64,000 bases of DNA from an uncultured Clostridium sp. GTDB lineage: Bacteria > Bacillota > Clostridia > TANB77 > CAG-508. Of the stretch, positions 45,766-54,773 are shown piece by piece (position 1 is the first letter of the stretch; every line of letters starts with the position of its first letter). Below the pieces are notes generated by a model. The model saw only the letters and a program-made list of their open reading frames with translations. It had not been told where the DNA came from and made no database searches. The stretch lies in contig CAOKXF010000004.1 in assembly GCA_948473335.1 (NCBI GenBank), positions 1 to 64,000 of the forward strand. The letters are read 5' to 3'. The position numbers were made by a program, and so were the translations under genes.

Positions 45766-46895
45766 ATAATTATTTAATAAATGAAGGAATTGATATTAAT
45801 CATATTATAAAGGTTGCCTTAGATGACTCTGACAATGAAAATTTATTAGAGCCCCAAAATTTAAGTAAATATATAAAAGAAAAAATTATAGATAAAGAAA
45901 CTTATTATATTATACTTGATGAAATACAACTAGTAAACAATTTTGAAAGTGTGCTTAATGGATTGCTAAGAATTGAAAATATAGATATATACGTTACTGG
46001 TAGTAATTCAAAGTTTCTTTCAACTGATATAGTTACAGAATTTAGAGGTCGTGGCGAAGAAATAAGAATATATCCATTAAGTTATTCAGAATTTATGTCA
46101 GTATATAATGGAGATAAATTAGAAGGCTGGGCTGAATATTGTACTTATGGAGGATTACCTTTAGTTGTACCTATGAAAAATGATGAGAGAAAGATGAACT
46201 ATTTAAAAGAGCAACAAAGAAATGTATATATTAATGACGTTATTGAAAGAAATAATGTAAAAAATGATAATAAGCTAATTAATTTAGTTGAAGTAATATC
46301 TTCTAGTATAGGCTCTTTATCAAATTCCAAAAAAATCTCTGATACTTTTAAAAGTACAGCAAATATAAATATTGACCCTAAAACAATAAGCTCATATTTA
46401 AAATATTTAGAAGAAGCTTTTATCATTGAAAAAATTAATAGATATGATGTTAAAGGAAAGAAATATTTAAGCACACCATACAAATTTTATTTTAGTGATA
46501 TAGGAATACGTAACTCATTTATTAACTTTAGGCAACAAGAGGAAACACATATAATGGAAAACATAATATATTTAGAACTTAAAAGACGTGGATTTAATGT
46601 AGATGTAGGGGTAATAGAACTAAAAACGACTAAAGAAAATGAAAATATATATAAACAGCTAGAAATTGACTTCATTGCAAATAAGGGAAATAATAAATAT
46701 TATATTCAATCTGCATTTAATATGCCAACAACTGAAAAAATAGAACAAGAAGAACGACCACTATTAAAAATAAATGATTCTTTTAAAAAATTTATAATAG
46801 TTAAAGATTATATAAAACGAAATAGAGATGAGAACGGAATTATAACAATGAGCATTTTTGATTTTCTTCTTGATATAAATAGTCTTGAATATTAA
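45766..46895 (+). pseudogene. DUF4143-type ATPase, 5'-truncated
   Basis: Frame opens abruptly at the HAD junction and runs to TAA 46895. It keeps Walker B (YYIILDEIQL), the sensor-like VTGSNSKFLSTD, and the DUF4143 half (YPLSYSEFM, YFSDIGIRNSF, EIDFIANKGN). The N-terminal Walker A region is missing. The first good ATG is 45951, past Walker B, so no working ATPase can be made. It is of the same subgroup as the element 1 gene at 19918. Confidence 0.8.
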
Positions 46896-47082
46896 TCAAA
46901 ACTTATAAGAAATAGATGATAAGTTTTCATAGTTACATTAAATTTTATTTTTAAAGTCTTGTAAATACTGATATTACTAGTATTTTCACAAGTGCCAAAC
47001 TGAGCAACGCCTACAAGAAATTAGCATTTTAAGCAAATGGTACAGAGTATCACAAAGTATCATATAATGGCACAAAATGCAG

Positions 47083-47113
47083 AAATACTCTCTTTGTAAG
47101 GGAGTATTTTTCG
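47083..47113 (+). terminator. Isolated hairpin terminator
   Basis: AAATACTC (47083-47090) pairs with GAGTATTT (47102-47109), followed by TTTC. The surrounding 520 bases (46896-47417) show no gene; this may be the leftover end of a lost one. Confidence 0.6.
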
Positions 47114-47417
47114 TTTTATAGGATAGATACCTATAATGGATTATCACATTTTAGTATAAAATTTGCTGTACAATTGTTGTAAGCAAATTTTTATGGTATA
47201 TATTACAAACTACTAAATAATAAGTTTTATACAGTTACCTTACCATTAGTCGTTTATTACTCTTTATTTAGATTTTTTGGTAGCATACTTCGTAAATTAA
47301 ATTTATTACTTTAATTAGTGATAAAAATATGCAAAATTTTGTTTTGTTCGCTTGTGTTATTGTACAATATATAGTATAGTATAGTAGTTAAAGATAGAAA
47401 TGAGATAAAAGCAGATG

Positions 47418-47642
47418 TGTGTGTTACCTCTAAACCTCAACTTATGTTGAGAGCGAGGAGGTGAGTGCTTATGGTAGAATTTTTACTATTCCTAATAATA
47501 GGATTAATGTTATCAATAACCATAAATGTCGCCTTGTTGTGTATTATATACATAATGTGGACTGACAAACAAATATAAAAAATACACCACATACGCTTTT
47601 GCCGAGCTTTGCGGTGTAATCTATTCATATAGGTAACACACA
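47418..47642 (+). ncRNA. Candidate type I toxin mRNA with pairing 5' and 3' ends
   Basis: TGTGTGTTACCT (47418-47429) is perfectly complementary to AGGTAACACACA (47631-47642). Between them lie a CTCAAC/GTTGAG hairpin, the ribosome site, a 35-codon hydrophobic ORF, and a GC-rich TACACC/GGTGTA hairpin after the stop. Long-range end pairing that controls translation is a hallmark of type I toxin mRNAs. Confidence 0.5.
47471..47578 (+). CDS. 35-residue hydrophobic peptide, candidate type I toxin
   Basis: A short ORF with a strong GAGGAGGTGA site, 10 bases before the ATG. The peptide is one membrane helix (EFLLFLIIGLMLSITI and on to CIIYIMW) with a polar DKQI end, the layout of small membrane toxins such as those of type I toxin-antitoxin systems. 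No protein-coding partner is present. An antisense RNA antitoxin would be expected on the other strand over the leader or the 3' hairpin. It could also be a harmless small membrane protein. Confidence 0.5.
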   Translation: MVEFLLFLIIGLMLSITINVALLCIIYIMWTDKQI

Positions 47643-47736
47643 TTGTCTGTGGCTACTCATTTTCTATCTATATTATACACAGATTTTTTATAAAAGTCAA
47701 ATAAAATTTATTCATTTATAAGGGAGTTAGAATATC

Positions 47737-48450
47737 ATGAATTTAAAAAATAAAGTAGCAATTGTAACAGGTGGAAGTAATGGCATTGGTGAAGCTATTG
47801 CAAATAAATTAAAAGAATTAGGAGCTAAAGTAATTATATTTGATATAAAAGAACCAAAATCTGCATTTGAGTATTATAAAGTAAATATAAGAAAAGATGA
47901 AGAAATAAAAAAAGCTGTTAATTTAATAGATAAAGTAGATATATTAGTTAATAATGCAGGAATATATTTTGAGAAATATATTGAACAAACAACGGATGAA
48001 GATATAGACAATATGGTAGATGTAAATATAAAGGGAACCTTCAAAGTCACAAGGAATTTAATTGACAAGTTAAAGGAAAATAAAGGCTGTATTGTGAATA
48101 TTGCATCTTGCTTGGGATTAGTTCCAGAATTAACATCACCTTTATATTGTACAACAAAGGCTGGAATTGTAATGTTTACTAAATGTTTAGCACAAGAATA
48201 TGCAAATTTAGGAGTTAGAGTAAATTGTGTTTTACCTGGTCCAATTTTAACAGAATTATTGGAAACAAGCTTTAAAAGTGAAGAACAAAAAATAAAATGT
48301 GAAAATAGAATTCCAATAAAACGAATTGGGATGCCAAATGAAGTGGCAAATGTAGTTGCCTTTTTATGCAGTGAGGACGCCTCATATGTAACAGGGGGAA
48401 TTTATGCAGTAGATGGTGGAGTTTCTACATCTAGTATTTATTCTAAATGA
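47737..48450 (+). CDS. Short-chain dehydrogenase/reductase (SDR)
   Basis: A 237-residue classical SDR that would oxidise or reduce a hydroxyl/keto group with NAD(P). The cofactor site is TGGSNGIGEA (residues 11-20), NNAG is near 71-75, the catalytic Ser is in NIASCLG near 124, and the Tyr-Lys pair is in YCTTK (137-141). PG near 168 and the YVTGGIYAVDGG end are typical of FabG-like members. The acidic residue after the second strand (IFDIKEP) favours NAD over NADP. GGGAG precedes the ATG. The substrate is unknown. Confidence 0.92.
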   Translation: MNLKNKVAIVTGGSNGIGEAIANKLKELGAKVIIFDIKEPKSAFEYYKVNIRKDEEIKKAVNLIDKVDILVNNAGIYFEKYIEQTTDEDIDNMVDVNIKGTFKVTRNLIDKLKENKGCIVNIASCLGLVPELTSPLYCTTKAGIVMFTKCLAQEYANLGVRVNCVLPGPILTELLETSFKSEEQKIKCENRIPIKRIGMPNEVANVVAFLCSEDASYVTGGIYAVDGGVSTSSIYSK

Positions 48451-48544
48451 GTTTAGGTTAAATATACTCCATAATAGAACCTTAATCATTATTCTAAGAC
48501 AATATTAAACAATAATTTTTAAAACATTTATAAGGAGTTAAAAA

Positions 48545-49384
48545 ATGAATATAAAGGAAATAAAAGTAAAAGATTATTTAACTAAATCAAACTTACCAGC
48601 AAGTGATTATGTAATAAATCCATATGTAGGGTGTACACATGCATGTAAATATTGCTATGCTAGTTTTATGAAAAGATTTACAGGACATAAAGAAGAATGG
48701 GGAACATTTATAGACATAAAAAGATGTGATAAAGAAATAGATTTAAAAAAGTTGAAAGGAAAGACTGTTTTTATGTCATCTGTAACTGACTGTTATAATC
48801 AATTTGAGGAAAAATATCAATTAACAAGAAAAATTTTAGAACAGCTTATAAAAGCTAAAGCTAAGATAAATATATCAACAAAATCAAAACTAGTTTTACG
48901 AGACATAGATTTATTAAAACAGATAGAAAATATAACAGTATCAATGTCAATAAATACCTTAAACGAAAGCTTCAGAAAAGACATGGATAAAGCGAGTACA
49001 ATACAAGAAAGACTTGATACATTAAAAGAGTTACATGAAAATGGTATATATACGATTTTATTCATATCACCAATATTTCCATATATAACAGATTATAAAA
49101 AAATAGTAGAACTTAGTAAAGAATATATTGATGAATATTGGTTTGAAAACTTGAATTTAAGAGGAGAATATAAAACAAAAATATTGGCATATATGCAAGA
49201 GAAATATTCAGATATCATAGATAAATACACAGAGATATATATAAAAGGAAATAAACAATATTGGATAGAATTGTCAAATGAAATAGAAAAATACTGTAAA
49301 GAAAATAATGTAAAATATAAAAATTATTTTTATCATGAAAAATTGGTAGAGGAGAAAAAACAGAGACTAGTAAACAAAAAATAA
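48545..49384 (+). CDS. Radical SAM protein, SPL-like
   Basis: A 279-residue enzyme with the radical SAM cluster motif C-x3-C-x2-C at residues 30, 34 and 37 (GCTHACKYCYASF). The motif is preceded by DYVINPYVGC, which is characteristic of the spore photoproduct lyase-like / Rv2578c-type group. The rest has the expected TIM-barrel strands (INISTKSKLVLRD, ITVSMSINTLN, TILFISPIFPY). The reaction of this subgroup is not established; photoproduct lyases proper are longer. AAGGAG precedes the ATG. Confidence 0.87.
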   Translation: MNIKEIKVKDYLTKSNLPASDYVINPYVGCTHACKYCYASFMKRFTGHKEEWGTFIDIKRCDKEIDLKKLKGKTVFMSSVTDCYNQFEEKYQLTRKILEQLIKAKAKINISTKSKLVLRDIDLLKQIENITVSMSINTLNESFRKDMDKASTIQERLDTLKELHENGIYTILFISPIFPYITDYKKIVELSKEYIDEYWFENLNLRGEYKTKILAYMQEKYSDIIDKYTEIYIKGNKQYWIELSNEIEKYCKENNVKYKNYFYHEKLVEEKKQRLVNKK

Positions 49385-49547
49385 ATATAAGATATGTAGA
49401 ATTATGACGAATTATAATGATGACTTATTAAAGATAAAGAAAAATTAAATTGAAAAGTTATGTAAAGTGTAGTATAATATATATAATGCCAAAAGGCAAT
49501 GCAACTAAAAACGAGCTTAATTGCTTTAGTTCAAAAAAGGAGAAAAA

Positions 49548-49853
49548 ATGTTAGAAATATTAAGGCGGTTAGGATTACACATGGGAACATCAGGAGCTGG
49601 AATCATGGAACAGATGATTCGAAAACAGATTACAGCTAAACAGCTATCCTACAAGCAAGTCCAAGATGTTTTATATGCTTGGGATGCTCGTTATGTTGTT
49701 CCATTACATTTACAGGAAGAAATGAAAAAAAATGGAGACATAGTAATGCCTGTTATAACAGAAAAAGAGGTTCAGGATGGAACTTATACACAGGAGGATT
49801 ATGATAGGAACTATGTTGAAATGATAGAAAAATACCTTAATACAATAATGTAA
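49548..49853 (+). CDS. 101-residue hypothetical protein of foreign composition
   Basis: A single gene with a perfect AAGGAG site and its own hairpin terminator. The protein is soluble with no motif I recognise (LHMGTSGAGIMEQMIRKQ, VQDVLYAWDARYVVPLHL). Its codons differ from the neighbours: CAG, CTC-type and CGN arginines appear, including the only in-frame CGG outside the recombinases (codon 7), and G+C is clearly higher. That points to recent acquisition. A leader of short hairpins (GCC/GGC and AACTAAA/TTTAGTT, about 49487-49533) precedes it. Confidence 0.6.
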   Translation: MLEILRRLGLHMGTSGAGIMEQMIRKQITAKQLSYKQVQDVLYAWDARYVVPLHLQEEMKKNGDIVMPVITEKEVQDGTYTQEDYDRNYVEMIEKYLNTIM

Positions 49854-49866
49854 AAATTTTCCGAAG

Positions 49867-49902
49867 AAGACGGAACGCGAATCAAAAGCGTTCCGTCTTT
49901 GG
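49867..49902 (+). terminator. GC-rich terminator of the foreign gene
   Basis: AAGACGGAACGC (49867-49878) pairs perfectly with GCGTTCCGTCTT (49888-49899). The stem is far richer in G+C than other terminators here, and the T-tail is short. Confidence 0.8.
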
Positions 49903-49959
49903 GTATATAGCAAAAATTGACACTAATACAGTCATACAAAACAAAATTAAATAAACATA

Positions 49960-49988
49960 TTGACAAGAAAGAGTAAATTAGTTATAAT
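49960..49988 (+). promoter_or_regulatory. rpsU promoter
   Basis: Exact consensus TTGACA (49960-49965) and TATAAT (49983-49988) have a 17-base spacer, followed by a leader of about 100 bases. Confidence 0.88.
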
Positions 49989-50094
49989 ATAACCTATGAA
50001 AAGAGTTACGATAAAAAATGCAAAAAGGAAAGCAAAATTTTATCAAAGGAAAAACTCCCAAATAAGTGCTTGAAAGCCGGAAGGAGGGGATTTA

Positions 50095-50265
50095 ATGTCA
50101 GAAATAAAAGTTAATAATGGAAATATAGAAGATGCATTAAAAAGATTTAAGAGGCAATGTGCAAGAAATGGGGTACTACAAGAAGTACGCAAAAGAGAAC
50201 ATTATGAGAAGCCAAGTGTAAAAAGAAAAAAGAAGTCAGAGGCGGCAAGAAAAAGAAAATTCTAA
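50095..50265 (+). CDS. rpsU: 30S ribosomal protein S21
   Basis: A 56-residue basic protein of the small ribosomal subunit, needed near the anti-Shine-Dalgarno region of 16S rRNA. The family pattern is clear: [37 protein letters not shown] and a basic RKRKF end. The length is normal (55-60). AAGGAGGGG precedes the ATG, and an ideal promoter lies about 110 bases upstream, in line with high expression. A terminator follows at 50305. Confidence 0.95.
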   Translation: MSEIKVNNGNIEDALKRFKRQCARNGVLQEVRKREHYEKPSVKRKKKSEAARKRKF

Positions 50266-50304
50266 AAATATGTAGAGAAGATACATATAAAAATAATATA
50301 GAGG

Positions 50305-50346
50305 AAGATTGTATAAGAAAAATATACGATCTTTTTGTATTTTTCT
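50305..50346 (+). terminator. Terminator of rpsU
   Basis: AAGATTGTAT pairs with ATACGATCTT with one bulged position, followed by TTTGTATTTTT. Confidence 0.65.
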
Positions 50347-50446
50347 AGACAATCAAGAAAAAATGTTATAAACTATACAATAAAGTAAGTAATAATATGA
50401 TAGTATTAATAGATATGAGAAATAGAAAAAAGGAAGGAAGAAATAG

Positions 50447-51001
50447 ATGAAAGAAAGATATCTAGAATTATTAAAAACAGTAAAAAGAGAAGGAATGGAA
50501 GAACTAATAAAATATTTAGAAAACTCAGACTTCTTCACAGCACCAGCAAGCACAAAGTTTCATGGGGATTATGAAGGAGGACTATTAGAACATAGCTTAA
50601 AAGTATATGATATATTATGTGAAAAACTAAAAAATCCAGGAATAGACATAAATGTATCAGAAGATACAATAAAAATAGTAGCACTATTACATGACATATG
50701 CAAAACGAATTTTTACAAAATAGATTATAGAAATACTAAAAATGCATTAGGAGTATGGGAAAAAGTACCATATTATACAATAGAAGACACAATACCATAT
50801 GGGCATGGAGAAAAATCAGTAATGATGATAACAGAATATATAAAATTAACAGGAGAAGAAAAATATGCAATAAGATGGCATATGGGATTTTCAGAACCCA
50901 AAGAAGTATATGCATCATTAGGATTAGCAATGAAAAAATATCCACTAGTGTTATTAGTACATGAAGCAGATTTAGAGGCAACATACTTTTTCAATACATA
51001 A
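50447..51001 (+). CDS. HD-domain hydrolase
   Basis: A 184-residue HD-superfamily protein. The metal motif is complete: the first His in GGLLEHSLKVYD near residue 48, HD in ALLHDICKTNF near 84, a second His region in YGHGEKSV near 121, and a final Asp in HEADLEA near 174. Such proteins cleave phosphodiesters or phosphomonoesters; many small ones act on nucleotides. The PASTKFHGDYEGGLLEHS start is common in clostridial homologues, where it is often annotated simply as hydrolase. It is the first of three HD genes in a row. Confidence 0.85.
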   Translation: MKERYLELLKTVKREGMEELIKYLENSDFFTAPASTKFHGDYEGGLLEHSLKVYDILCEKLKNPGIDINVSEDTIKIVALLHDICKTNFYKIDYRNTKNALGVWEKVPYYTIEDTIPYGHGEKSVMMITEYIKLTGEEKYAIRWHMGFSEPKEVYASLGLAMKKYPLVLLVHEADLEATYFFNT

Positions 51002-51038
51002 GAAATCAAAAGAATGACAAAGACAAGGAGAAAAAAAT

Positions 51039-51806
51039 ATGGAAATAGATATATTAAAAGCAAAAAAAGCATTTAATGAATATGTAAAAAATTATAATAT
51101 AGAAGATAGCAAAGTACAGTTAAAGATAAAGCATACATATAAAGTAGTAGAAAATAGTGAAAGAATTGCAAAGAGATTAAAATTATCAGAAGAAGAGCAG
51201 AGATTAGCACAATTAATAGCATTATTGCATGATATAGGCAGATTTGAACAATTAAGAAAATATAATACATTTGTAGACAAAATGAGTGTTAATCATGCAA
51301 TACAAGGCGTAGAAGTATTATTTGAAGAAAATAACATACGTAATTTTATAGAAACAGATAAATATGATCAGATAATTAAAACGGCAATTTTAAATCATAA
51401 TAAACCAGATATTGAAAATGGATTAGATGAAAAAACAAAACTACAAGCAGAAATAATAAGAGATAGTGATAAGTTAGACATCTTTAGAGTTATATTAGAA
51501 GTAAAACCAGAAGATTCGATGACAATCAAAACAGAAGACATAGAAAATGAACAAGTAACAGATGAAATATATAATCAATTTATGAATAAAGAAAAGATAG
51601 ATTATTCAAAAATAAAAACAAATATGGATATAATGTTTTCATGGTTTGCATATTCATATGATTTAAATTTTAAAGAATCAAAACAATATATAATAGAGAA
51701 TAATTATATGGATAGAATAACAGAAATAATAAGATATAAAAATACAGAGACGAAAAAAAGAATCGAAAAGGGAAGAGAAAAAGCAAAAGAATATTTAGAA
51801 CAGTAA
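51039..51806 (+). CDS. HD-domain phosphohydrolase (paralogue A)
   Basis: A 255-residue HD protein, a clear paralogue of the next gene. IKHTYKVVENSERIA (first His, near 27), ALLHDIGRFEQLR (HD, near 66-78), an AILNHNK motif near 118 and RDSDKLDIFRVI near 146 (last Asp) match the metal-binding set. It is 37 bases downstream of the previous HD gene. No partner domain is fused. The likely substrate is a nucleotide, but this is open. Confidence 0.85.
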   Translation: MEIDILKAKKAFNEYVKNYNIEDSKVQLKIKHTYKVVENSERIAKRLKLSEEEQRLAQLIALLHDIGRFEQLRKYNTFVDKMSVNHAIQGVEVLFEENNIRNFIETDKYDQIIKTAILNHNKPDIENGLDEKTKLQAEIIRDSDKLDIFRVILEVKPEDSMTIKTEDIENEQVTDEIYNQFMNKEKIDYSKIKTNMDIMFSWFAYSYDLNFKESKQYIIENNYMDRITEIIRYKNTETKKRIEKGREKAKEYLEQ

Positions 51807-51872
51807 TAAGAAAAAAGTAATTTTCAAAGTAATATAAACATGACTAATATATAAATCAGAAAGGAAAAGAAA

Positions 51873-52649
51873 ATGAATATTGATATTGAAAAAGCAGAAA
51901 AAGAATTTTTAAAATTTACTGAAGACTATGATTTAGAAAATCCAAATATAAAAAGAAAGCAACAACATTCATTAAGAGTAATGAAAATAAGTGAAGAAAT
52001 AGCAATAGGAGAAGGATTTTCAGAAGAAGAAGTACAAATAGCAAAAATGATAGGATTATTGCATGATATAGCAAGATTTAAACAATATACAGAATATAAA
52101 ACGTTTAAAGACAAAATCAGTTTCGACCATGGAGACATGGCAGTTAACTTATTAGAGGAAAAAGATTTTATAAGAACTTTTATTCAAACAGATAAGTTTG
52201 ATACTATAATAAAAAAAGCGATAAAAAATCATAATAAATTTGAAGTAGAAAAGCAATTAAATGAGACACAAGAGAAGTTCTGTAAAATAATAAGAGATGC
52301 AGACAAATTAGATATATTTTATGAAGCAATTGAAATGTTTTGGATAGATGAACAAAAAGAGATGGAAAGTTCAGATATTTCAGATGACATACAAAGTGAA
52401 TTCTATAAAAGAAGAACAATAAATAGAAATGTGATAAAAAGTGATGATTATATTGATAAAATGATAACAATTATAGCATTTATTTTTGATATAAATTATA
52501 GAACTAGTTTTGAGATAATAAAAGAACAAAAATATATAAATCGAATAGTAGATAGATTTGACTTTAAGAAAGAAAAAACAAAAGAAGCAGTTGAGAAGAT
52601 ACGAAAATTTGCAAATGAATATGTATTAGAAAAAATAAATAAAGGATGA
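51873..52649 (+). CDS. HD-domain phosphohydrolase (paralogue B)
   Basis: 258 residues, closely parallel in motif order to the gene before it: QQHSLRVMKISEEIA, GLLHDIARFKQYTEY, KAIKNHNK and RDADKLDIFYEAI. The two share the DKISFDH/DKMSVNH and FIQTDKFD/FIETDKYD segments, which points to tandem duplication. Its stop lies 7 bases before topB, so the HD genes and topB are probably on one transcript. GAAAGGAAAAG precedes the ATG. Confidence 0.85.
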   Translation: MNIDIEKAEKEFLKFTEDYDLENPNIKRKQQHSLRVMKISEEIAIGEGFSEEEVQIAKMIGLLHDIARFKQYTEYKTFKDKISFDHGDMAVNLLEEKDFIRTFIQTDKFDTIIKKAIKNHNKFEVEKQLNETQEKFCKIIRDADKLDIFYEAIEMFWIDEQKEMESSDISDDIQSEFYKRRTINRNVIKSDDYIDKMITIIAFIFDINYRTSFEIIKEQKYINRIVDRFDFKKEKTKEAVEKIRKFANEYVLEKINKG

Positions 52650-52656
52650 ACTATTA

Positions 52657-54645
52657 ATGAAAAAAGTACTAATAACAGAAAAACCGTCAGTAGCAATGGA
52701 ATTCGCCAAAGTGTTGAAAATAAATACCAATAGAAAAAACGGATATATAGAATCAGATGAATGGATAATAACGTGGTGTGTAGGTCATTTAGTAACAATG
52801 AGCTATCCAGAAAAATATGATGAAAATCTAAAATTTTGGAGACTAGACACTTTGCCATTTATGCCACAAGAATATAAATATGAAGTAATTCCAGCAGTAC
52901 AAAATCAGTTTGAGACAATAAAGATGTTATTAACCAGAGATGATGTAGATACAATATATATAAGCACTGACTCAGGGAGAGAAGGAGAATATATATATAG
53001 ACTAGTAGACCAAATGATAGGTGTAAAGGAGAAACAAAGAAAACGTGTATGGATAGATTCACAAACTGAAGAAGAAATTCAAAGAGGAATCAAAGAAGCA
53101 AAAGATTGGAAAGAATATGACAGCTTATCAGATTCAGCATATTTACGAGCAAAAGAAGATTATTTAATAGGAATAAATTTTTCAAGATTATTATCAATAA
53201 TATATGGAAGAAGATTAGCAAATCAAATAAATGAAGAAAGAGCATCAATATCAGTAGGGAGAGTAATGACATGTGTATTAGGGATGATAGTGTCAAGAGA
53301 AAGAGAAATAAGAAATTTTGTAAAAACAAAATATTATAAGATAGAAGGAATATTTGGAGAAGAAAATAGTACTTTCCAAGCAGAATGGAAAGTAAATGAA
53401 AAATCTTCAATGTTTGAAAGCACAAAATTATATAATGATAATGGATTTAAAAAAGAACAAGATGCAAAAGACTTTATAAAATCATTAGGAGGAAAGAAAG
53501 CGATAATATCTGAGCTAAAGAAATCGAAACAAAAAGAAAATCCACCATTACTATTTAACTTAGCAGAAATACAAAATGAGTGTACAAAAAGATTTAAGAT
53601 AAAACCAGATGAGACACTAGAAATAATACAAAATTTATATGAAAAAAAATTAGTAACATATCCAAGAACAGATGCAAGAGTATTGTCAACAGCAGTAGCT
53701 AAAGAAATATCAAAGAACTTAAATGGTATAGCAAAAGGATTTAAAGATGAAGAAATTCAAGGATATGTAAAAAAGATGATAGAAGAAAAGTATCCAACAA
53801 ATTTAGTAAAGACTAAATATGTGAATGACAGCAAGATAACAGACCACTATGCCATAATCCCAACAGGGCAAGGATATGAAAATTTTGATAAATTACCTAA
53901 TTTACAGAAAAGTATATATAGATTAATAGTAAAAAGATTTTTAGCGATATTTTACCCACCAGCAGAATATGAAAAAATGTCAATAACTGTCGATATAGAA
54001 GGGGAAACATTTACAGCAGGAGGCAAAATATGTGTAAAAAATGGATATTTAGAGATATTACGACAAAAAGCGAACAAACAATCCACAACAAATCAACAAA
54101 ATGTGGAAAACTCAGTGGATAAAAGCGAAAATTCTGTCGATGAAAAAGACAAAGAAGACAATAATGAGGAAAATAGTAATTTAGAAATTTTAAAAAAGTT
54201 GAAAAAAGGCGAAGAAGTGCAAGTACAAAACTTTGAAATAAAAGATGCAGAAACATCTCCACCATCAAGATATAATTCAGGTGCTATGATTTTAGCAATG
54301 GAAAACGCAGGAAAGCTAATAGAAGATGAAGAATTAAGAGAACAAATTAAAGGAGCAGGAATAGGAACGAGTGCTACAAGAGCAGAAATAATGAAAAAAT
54401 TAGAAAAAATAAAATATATAGATGTAAATGGTAAAACACAAATAATTACACCAACACAAAAAGGAGAAGCTATATATGATATAGTTAATTATTCTATGCC
54501 AGATATGTTAAATCCAAAACTTACTGCTAGCTGGGAAAAGGGATTGGAGATGGTAGCAAAAAAAGAAATTAAATCTGAAGAATTTATGCAAAAGTTAGAA
54601 AAATACATAAATACAAAATTTGATAAATTGGTAGTAAAGTACTAA
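52657..54645 (+). CDS. topB: DNA topoisomerase III (type IA)
   Basis: This enzyme decatenates and relaxes negatively supercoiled DNA by transient single-strand cleavage. The Toprim domain starts VLITEKPSVAMEFAKVL and has the STDSGREGE metal site near 108. The active-site Tyr is residue 335, in LVTYPRTDARVLS. ASISVGRVMT (about 205) and TDHYAIIPTGQ (about 396) are further type IA motifs. At 662 residues it is slightly short for TopB, and the last zinc-binding Cys clusters are absent. A hydrophilic insert rich in Asn/Glu/Ser/Lys lies at about 470-515. The start at 52657 has AAAGGATG upstream. Confidence 0.94.
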   Translation: MKKVLITEKPSVAMEFAKVLKINTNRKNGYIESDEWIITWCVGHLVTMSYPEKYDENLKFWRLDTLPFMPQEYKYEVIPAVQNQFETIKMLLTRDDVDTIYISTDSGREGEYIYRLVDQMIGVKEKQRKRVWIDSQTEEEIQRGIKEAKDWKEYDSLSDSAYLRAKEDYLIGINFSRLLSIIYGRRLANQINEERASISVGRVMTCVLGMIVSREREIRNFVKTKYYKIEGIFGEENSTFQAEWKVNEKSSMFESTKLYNDNGFKKEQDAKDFIKSLGGKKAIISELKKSKQKENPPLLFNLAEIQNECTKRFKIKPDETLEIIQNLYEKKLVTYPRTDARVLSTAVAKEISKNLNGIAKGFKDEEIQGYVKKMIEEKYPTNLVKTKYVNDSKITDHYAIIPTGQGYENFDKLPNLQKSIYRLIVKRFLAIFYPPAEYEKMSITVDIEGETFTAGGKICVKNGYLEILRQKANKQSTTNQQNVENSVDKSENSVDEKDKEDNNEENSNLEILKKLKKGEEVQVQNFEIKDAETSPPSRYNSGAMILAMENAGKLIEDEELREQIKGAGIGTSATRAEIMKKLEKIKYIDVNGKTQIITPTQKGEAIYDIVNYSMPDMLNPKLTASWEKGLEMVAKKEIKSEEFMQKLEKYINTKFDKLVVKY

Positions 54646-54773
54646 ATTGTCAAATATAAATCTATAAAATTTAATAAAATAGATATAAAAAATTAAAACA
54701 AGTTATATAACAATAGTATATATGGACAATTTTAAAACATGAGAGTTATATATTAAAAGAAAGGAAGATGGAA

